Assembly: GCA_034509735.1 (NCBI GenBank)
Contig: JACGWO010000012.1
Location: 22,783,188 to 22,847,187 of the forward strand
From: Sesamum alatum
Lineage: Eukaryota; Streptophyta; Magnoliopsida; Lamiales; Pedaliaceae
Length of the DNA: 64,000 nt
Direction: 5' to 3'
The notes beneath the pieces are model-generated. The model made no database searches, was not told the DNA's origin, and saw only the letters and a list, made by a program, of their open reading frames with translations. Each line of letters starts with the position of its first letter. The stretch's first letter is position 1. The translations under genes and the position numbers were made by a program. This document shows, piece after piece, positions 57,930 through 64,000 of this stretch.

Positions 57930-58399
57930 TCAACTAGGGCTAGCAATTAATATATCAACATATAAGAGGAGAAAAACAAGAACATTATGATCATGCTTAA
58001 AGTATAGACAGGGGTCATAAGCACTCATTTTGAAATTCAAAGAATGCATAAACAAGTTGAACTTTTTATTCCACTGTCTAGGTGATTGTTTTAAGCCATA
58101 TAAGGATTCTCTTAGCAAGCAAACATGATCAGATTTTTGTTTGTTCTCAAAACCAATGGGTTGCTTTATATAGATTTTTATTCTTAATCACCATGCAAGA
58201 AAGCAATTTTAACATCCATCTGTTTTAACTCCCAATTATGATGAGCAACAAGAGCTAGCATAGTTCTAACAGTAGTGTATTTTACTACAGGTGAGAAGAT
58301 TTCAGTATAGTCAATTCCTTCTTTCTGAGTAAAACCTTTTGCAACTAGTCTCGCTTTAAAACGGTTTGAGGTATTTTTTGTGTAATCTTGAAAACTCAT
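57930..58399 (-). pseudogene. copia reverse transcriptase fragments, catalytic motif damaged
   Basis: 58399-58184 encodes the RT entry ([21 protein letters not shown], and [15 protein letters not shown]), and 58118-57930 continues with LYGLKQSPRQWNKKF. The catalytic tetrad that is Tyr-Val-Asp-Asp in copia elements reads Tyr-Val-Asp-Ile at 57962-57951, consistent with loss of one Asp codon. A frame break lies between the two pieces. Confidence 0.8.
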
Positions 58400-58578
58400 T
58401 TACAGTCTATGACAGAACAGTTACTAGGTTTTGGAACAAGATTCCATGTTTTATTATTATATAGAGATTCATTTCTGCATTTATGGTTTTTATCCAATTC
58501 TTAGAATGTTTGGATTTTAATGCTTCTTCTTTACATGCTAGGTTCGAAGTTTTCAGTACTTAGAGCAAGATCAAAATC

Positions 58579-58899
58579 TTACAACTTAGAAGGGAGCCTT
58601 CGTCCTCTACGTTCTCTATCCCCAGTAAGTTGATAATTCTGAAGATCATTGTTAAGACCTATATTTTCATTTTCTTCATTAGGATTATCTTCCCTTTGTT
58701 GGTTATCCTCTAGGGGTATCTCTACCTTATTAAAGGTGGTCTCTATGTCTACATCTTTGTCGGTTGTAGGTGTACCATTAAGACATGGCATTTCAAATTC
58801 ATTAAAATTTACATCTCTACTGATGATAACCTTAAAACCAGGTTGGTTTCTAAGCCATAGTCTATAACCCTTTACACCCCCAAGATAGCCAACAAACAC
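58579..58899 (-). pseudogene. copia integrase C-terminal/linker fragment
   Basis: The frame begins FVGYLGGVKGYRLW and continues with VIISRDVNFNEFEMP, the typical copia integrase-to-RT linker, followed by an acidic Asn/Glu-rich stretch. Integrase core remnants lie further right (about 59000-59460) in other frames. Confidence 0.7.
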
Positions 58900-59461
58900 A
58901 CATTTTTTGGAACAGGGGTCAAGTTACCATATTGTAAAGCAAAAGCAGAGCATCCAAAAATGCATAATGAAGAAAAATCAACAGGTTTTTCAGTCCAAAT
59001 AGACCCAGGTATTTTTTCATGTAAAGGAACAGAAGGTGACCTATTAATCAAATAAGCAGCTGTTAGAAAAGCTTCACCTCAAAAAGATTTTGACATGCCA
59101 AAGCTTATAAGCATGCATCTAACCATTTTTAGTAAAGTCCTATTCATTCTTTCAGCCACACCATTTTGTTGAGGAGTTTATGGTGTGGCGCTATGCCTTT
59201 TTATACCAAATTCATTACATAAATCAGTAAATTGTTGGTTGCAAAATTTCAAACCATTATCAGTTTTTAATGCTTTCAATTTTCTTCCAGTCTGGTTTTC
59301 CACTAAGGTTTCCAGTTTTTTAATTTTCCAAAAACATCAGACCTTTGTTTCATTAAGAAAACAAAGACTTTTCTTGAAAAGTTATAAATTATAGACAAGA
59401 AATATTTATTCCCTCCATGGGTAGCAATATTTGTTGGTCTCCACACATCAACATGTACATA

Positions 59462-60042
59462 TCAAGAATACTCAATGAAGATGAGGGTTGGGGTAAGGTG
59501 ATGAGGGAAAATGAACTTTGTGTTGTTTTCCAAGAACACAATCATCACAAAATCTATTTTACTTATCTTATCAGTTAGAAAACTATTTTTATGTAGCAAG
59601 TTTAACCCTTTGGTACTTATATGATCTAACCTTCTATGCCACAAGTTGGTTTTATCATTTTCAGAAACTGTAGCAGCACAGAAATCATATTTCACACAAC
59701 AGATGTATAGATTTATCTTTCTTTCAGCTTTAAAGACATTCAAATAGCCTTTCATAATTTTCATGACTCTCTTACCCCATCTTCCCTCAAGGTCATCCTC
59801 CTCAGGGCAGCACAGGCAATTAAGTTATGACATAGGTCAGGAATATACCTAATATTTTTCATGGTTAACTTATAACCATTTTCAAAGATTACAGAAACGT
59901 CACATAGACCTTTAATCTCACAAAGCTTCTCATTTGCCGTGGACACGAAGCCCAATTTTTCAGACTTATAATTAGTGAAAATTTCCTTAAAAGTACTCAT
60001 GTGGCCAAAAGTACAACCAGAATCTATTAACCATTCATTCAT
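59462..60042 (-). pseudogene. copia protease and integrase N-terminal fragments
   Basis: 60042-59761 contains the aspartic protease motif in WLIDSGCTFGHMS followed by NIRYIPDLCHNLIA. 59764-59462 continues with the pre-integrase segment and the zinc-binding start LWHRRLDHIS. Premature stops and a frame shift separate the two pieces. Confidence 0.75.
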
Positions 60043-60083
60043 ATTTTATTGAGTTTGGACATTATTAACATCAGACACTACAT

Positions 60084-61195
60084 GGGAAAAATGCATGCTA
60101 TCCCCTTGTGATATAGGAAATGTGCAACATACCTCCCTGTGAAAAATATATCAAATTACCTCCTTGTGTTTTTAAAAAATGAGCAATTTACCCCCTTAAA
60201 GTGTGTAGTGTAATACACTCGCCCATCCTACAAGTGGGCATGATTTTTTTTAATAAAACATTATTTTTTATATAATATATTATATGTATATAATTTATTA
60301 ATATTTATATATATCAAACTTTATTAAAAAGTAAAAAAAATACTATTTTATATAATATAAAATGTTTTTGATATATGATTTTTAACTATTGGGAAAAAAA
60401 AAAAAAAAAAACAAAACCCAACCACCCACCCCCGGCACCGCCGCCTAGTCCCCTTCCCCCTCAGTCCACCGCCGCCGCCCAGACCCCTTCACCCTCCAGT
60501 CCCGCCGCCACCCAGTCCCACCACCTCCACCTGCAGCGCTGACCCCAGAACCCACTGACGCCCCAAGTACCCGTCGCCCACCCTCACACGCCCCCCGCCC
60601 AAAACCTGTCGTCGCCCCTTCGTCTCCCCTTCCCCCCGTCCGCCTCCCCGGCCGCCCCTCCCCCTCCTCCTCCCCTTCTTCCCCCCTCCCTCTCGCGCCG
60701 CCCCCTCCCCCACCGCGGCTTCCCTTCTCCCTTTGTCGGCGCCGTCTCCGCGCCCCTGCCTTCCCTCTCTCGCCACCGCCGCCGCCCCTTCCCCCTTTCT
60801 CTCTCTCTCTCTCTATATATATATGTATCTATATATTTTATATATTTTTAACTTTTAATGTATATAAATATATATTTTTAATTATATATATTACATATAT
60901 AATTTAAATTTTAATTGCATATTGGTTTAAATCTTAACCGTTAGATTGAAATTAAACAAATCTACACCGTTGATCTCCTAGTGAAATTTGAAGCTTAGAT
61001 CAAATAGATCCAACGGGTATTAAATGATGCTAAAAAGGTAATTTTAGAATTAAAAATTAAAAAAAATAAAAATTTAAAAAAAAGTGCGTGAATCACACGA
61101 AATCTCGTGAGGGGGGTAATTGCTCTATCTTGAAAAACACATGGGGGTAATTTGCTAATTTATTTTTCACAGGGGGGTAATTTGCATTAAACCCC
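60084..61195. mobile_element. long M1-family element copy F, nested in the copia element (perfect 9-bp TSD)
   Basis: ACACTACAT at 60075-60083 is repeated at 61196-61204. The left arm has 'gctatccccttgtgatatag', 'caaattacctccttgtg' and 'gagcaatttacccccttaa', and the right arm has the mirrored set ending 'gggtaatttgcattaaacccc'. The inverted repeats span about 160 bp. The core (about 60415-60800) is GC-rich with C and T heavily on the plus strand, next to (CT)n(TA)n at about 60798-60826. It interrupts the copia element between gag and protease, so it is younger than that insertion. Confidence 0.85.
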
Positions 61196-61291
61196 ACACT
61201 ACATATACCTCTCATTATTTTCTTCAGTTGTCACATTAGCATCTTCATTATTATCGTTATTATTGTTTTTGTTATTCCTCTTAGGTTTCTT

Positions 61292-62049
61292 ACAATCTTT
61301 AATATAGTGCCTTTTACCACCACAATTGTAACATTTTCTATCCTTATATTTTTCATTTCCTCATTTATCATCCCTGGACCTAGATTTTGATCTACTTTTA
61401 CTCCTACTTCTACTTCTTCCCTTATGTGTCTTCTGAACTTATAATCAGAGTTTCTGTTTCTTGTTCTTCCCCTAACATGATTGACCTCATTTTGAACTTG
61501 ACTTGGTTTATTAGCTTTTATATCCATTTTCTTACTTTTTAAACCGTTTATAACAGTATCAAGGTTAACCTGATCCCTACCATATTTTATTGTAGCTCTG
61601 ACATTACTATATGTTTCAGGGATTGCATTTAATAAAACTATAGGGGAATATCACCAGTCAACTTTATGTCATGGATTAATTTTGTAGACGCATCTAGATT
61701 GTCTTCAATATTCTTAGACAAGTCTAATTTATAGCGATTTTTTTTTTTCAAGAAAGAATAGTTTACTAGGCATGGAATTTTCTGTGTATAATTCTTCCAA
61801 TTTGTCCCGTAAATCTTTAGCAGATTTTTGTTTTCTTACCTTTCTTAGGACATTATTAGAAAGATTCAAAATAATGGAAGAGTAAGCATATCCATTATTT
61901 TCTCGTTTTTTCCCTTCAAAAATATTTTTAAGGTATTTCCCATATACGACTTTGAAAACCTTTTGTTGTATTAGAATACCTTTTATGTTTTGTGGCCAAA
62001 TAAAAAAATCTGATTTTCCATCAAAAGGTTGCAAGGTATAATCAGCCAT
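61292..62049 (-). pseudogene. copia gag fragments with CCHC zinc knuckle
   Basis: The gag start MADYTLQPFDGKSDFFIWPQ lies at 62049. The frame runs to about 61729 and breaks at an A-tract. The CCHC knuckle (Cys-X2-Cys-X4-His-X4-Cys in CYNCGGKRHYIKDCK) is at 61333-61292 in a different frame from the adjoining open stretch, showing at least two frameshifts. Confidence 0.75.
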
Positions 62050-62483
62050 ATCAACAAATGCAAAATATATCAAATACAGAAAAATTATCAGATAAATATC
62101 AGATAATATAAGAGGAACACCTTATGTTTACCCTCAACCAGATACCCGACAGTCTCAAGGGCTCGGCCAAGTGAGGGGAAAGACCAGGTTTTGGTCTCAG
62201 GTCAAGCAGATAATAGTAAGCAGTGATTAAGAGCAATTACAGAGTATAACCAAAGAAATTGCACAAAGCAGTATTCAGTGCAGATATATTCCAGAAAGAT
62301 TGTCCAGCACTCACCAGTAAATTTAGAGAAATATTTTCGCACAAAGCAGAAATAACTAGTTCCACTGAGGACCAAAGAATATTGCAGAAAAAAATATAGC
62401 ACAAAGCAATAATGGATTTTAGATCCACAAAAGAGAAGGATATTGTGCAGTCTTACCAGAGTCCGCACCAGATACAGAACCCA

Positions 62484-62499
62484 AAGGCTCTGATACCAC
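62484..62499 (-). other. copia primer-binding site (initiator tRNA-Met)
   Basis: Directly inside the 5' LTR the minus strand reads GTGGTATCAGAGCC. TGGTATCAGAGC is complementary to the 3' end of plant initiator tRNA-Met and is the usual copia primer site. Confidence 0.88.
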
Positions 62500-63247
62500 T
62501 GTTAGGTGCATACACCACCAGAGAATCACCCAAAATATTACAGATTTTACAACAATATAAACAAATTACACAAAGGGAATGGATTTTGAACAGAACCCTT
62601 AATTACAAACCACAAAGGGGAAATACAGTAAACAACAAAATTTAACATAAATAGAGAACCAATCGACTGTAAGCTCAGAGAGCCAAGATCCGGCGAAAGA
62701 AGCTCACAGCCACTAAGGCCAGCACCCTTTAACCTGTTGCACCAAAAGCCAAACTCAGGGCAAAGCCACCAAGGCTTCCTCAAAGCAAACCACCAAGGAT
62801 CAAACCCTCTAAAGATCACAGATCAGTCAACAACCACAAAGGCTCAATAGTTCACTGAGAGATATCAGATAGAAGAGGAGAGAGATTTCAGAAGTGTATT
62901 CTCATAAAAAGAGATATTTATAGAGGTATAAGAGAAACGATGGATGGAGAGGGCAAACGGTGGAGGCATTTTCCGATACCATTGGAAAAGAAGAACAAAG
63001 AGAGAGAAAGAGAGACACCTCAAAGAGACGAAGGGGTTTTAAAGAAGAAGAGAAGGGGGTGCAAATGGACTAACTAGGGTTAGGTCAACAGTTTGAATAG
63101 TAGAGTTATTGGGCCGGGTTAAGAGTGGACTGAACCATCAAAGTGGATTGGGCTTCGATGGCTTGGCTTTGGGCCATCTAGATTGAGAGGAGAAGTGGCC
63201 AGGTGGGCTTGGGCCTCCCCAAAAAGGTCATGGGCCATTTCTCAACA
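62500..63247 (-). repeat. copia LTR, right copy (5' LTR of a minus-strand element)
   Basis: These 748 bp start TGTTAGGTGCATACACC and end CATTTCTCAACA. They are the direct repeat of 56284-57067, about 36 bp shorter because of small indels. Confidence 0.88.
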
Positions 63248-63252
63248 ATTTC

Positions 63253-63659
63253 TCTAATGTTTAGTAAAAAATCTTCCCTAGAGTTTAAAATTTTGGCATA
63301 AAACCCCCTTTGTTAGGTGGATCTATTACTGAAAGATTAAATATAAAATCAAAAGTATATTTTATTTAATGTACAACAATAAATAAAATAATAGAAAAGA
63401 ATAAATAATATGGCATTCATATTGACTGAATTATCTTAATAAATGATTATCATTTTAAATACTTTTTAATATCATTTTTAATTTATTAATAACTTTTATC
63501 CATGTGCTCAATGCAACAAAGCAGCATAGAACAACTGGGTCTATCAAAAGCACCTGCAGTGAGAAGTTCATACACAAGAAGGAAATTTGCAACATAGGCA
63601 CAACTTTTTCAATCCACATACCTGTTTGATGTATAGTAAACTTGTAAAAAACAGTGTAA
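63253..63659. other. intergenic, no gene seen
   Basis: AT-rich DNA to the right of the copia element with no coding frame or RNA gene visible. Confidence 0.4.
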
Positions 63660-63679
63660 TTGTTTATTTTATTTACAAC

Positions 63680-63950
63680 ACAGAAATATTACGAAAAAAG
63701 TGACGACGACTTTATGCATTTGTACCGTCGTCAAGAATCAGTCATCTATAGAGTAAGTTCGTCCCTCTCTAAAACAATTGAAGAGGCTACAAAGTACAAC
63801 ACTTATGAAGTTGATCGAAGTCGTGCTTCAGCAAGACTCCTCAGCCATCGATGTAATGTTATATTCCCGAGTTCTCCTAAACAGGCTGGCTCCGGTCAAG
63901 TTGTTTCAGAAGTTTCTTGGCCTCTGAGTAAGTCTATGTTGCGTGCGTGA
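63680..63950 (+). CDS. unrecognised exon-like open frame at the window edge
   Basis: A good acceptor (T-rich tract then ACACAG) at about 63682 is followed by about 88 codons of balanced, charged composition (KSDDDFMHLYRRQESVIYR, SSSLSKTIEEATKYNTYEV) ending in TGA at 63948-63950. Composition is much closer to real coding DNA than the AT-rich frames elsewhere. I do not recognise the family. It could be the last exon of a gene or a fragment captured by a transposon. Upstream exons were not found in the window. Confidence 0.3.
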
Positions 63951-64000
63951 GAAAGTTGGAGCAACCTTTCCAATGGAACTAATTTCAACCTGCAGAATGA

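Larger units (their letters stand above)
56284..63247 (-). mobile_element. Ty1/copia LTR retrotransposon, complete in outline, decayed, with nested insertion
   Basis: This element of about 7 kb runs on the minus strand and is bounded by the 5-bp duplication ATTTC (56279-56283 and 63248-63252). The order from right to left is 5' LTR, a primer-binding site complementary to initiator tRNA-Met (minus strand TGGTATCAGAGCC next to 62500), gag, CCHC zinc knuckle (61333-61292), protease, integrase, reverse transcriptase, RNase H and 3' LTR. Protease before integrase before reverse transcriptase is the copia order. Frameshifts and stops occur throughout, and a 1.1-kb M1 element (60084-61195) splits gag from protease. 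It cannot encode a complete polyprotein. Confidence 0.9.

Noticed and set aside
60489..60776. Gly/Arg-rich frame of 95 codons on the minus strand
   Set aside because: It lies in the C/T-rich core of M1 copy F and is low complexity, with no homologous domain.

Overview
The window looks like nuclear DNA of a flowering plant. It has intron-rich genes with GT-AG borders, an AT-rich intergenic background (roughly 30% GC by eye), dense plant transposons and plant-type tRNA genes. The protein set suggests a eudicot. An asterid such as a Lamiales species is my guess from general similarity, not something the sequence proves.

Five protein genes can be modelled. (1) 7353-13116 (+) is an ARF2-type auxin response factor with 14 coding exons (842 aa) and a tasiR-ARF target site. 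(2) 14442-16951 (-) is an ICE1/SCREAM-type bHLH factor with 4 exons (508 aa), convergent with the ARF gene. (3) 30430-34728 (+) is a plastid Hsp100 chaperone ClpC with 9 coding exons (924 aa) and a 5'-leader intron. (4) 39910-40722 (-) is a short PPR-type protein. (5) 45718-48177 (+) is a cytosolic glutamine synthetase GS1 whose first ten exons are intact but whose last exon is riddled with small deletions. Two near-identical tRNA-Asp(GUC) genes lie at 35307-35378 and 36881-36952. The genes do not form one pathway; they are independent neighbours covering auxin transcription, cold/stomatal transcription, plastid proteostasis, organelle RNA processing and nitrogen assimilation.

The rest is mostly transposon-derived. 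The clearest elements are a complete but decayed Ty1/copia retrotransposon (56284-63247, 5-bp target duplication, initiator-tRNA-Met primer site), a 2.8-kb gypsy-like element carrying only gag remnants (23644-26457), a gypsy-like solo LTR (2690-3168), CACTA-type MITEs at the left edge, a small Helitron (18647-18931), another Helitron 3' end (41851), and several tRNA-derived SINEs. About 48550-50240 has the composition of plant mitochondrial DNA and is probably a nuclear mitochondrial insertion.

The most interesting signal is a set of long inverted-repeat elements with 9-bp target duplications (Mutator-like). One family, whose arms repeat the word 'caatttaccccc-tgtg', has at least six members in 64 kb: two short fold-backs (2373-2626, 17813-18056), three long copies (21983-23087, 55158-55969, 60084-61195) and one truncated copy (to about 42620). 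The long copies share a sharply bounded, GC-rich, strand-asymmetric core inside AT-rich shoulders. One is nested in the copia element. Two further inverted-repeat families and a 1.25-kb insertion in ARF intron 8 also show 9-bp duplications. All of this is read by eye; no database search was possible.
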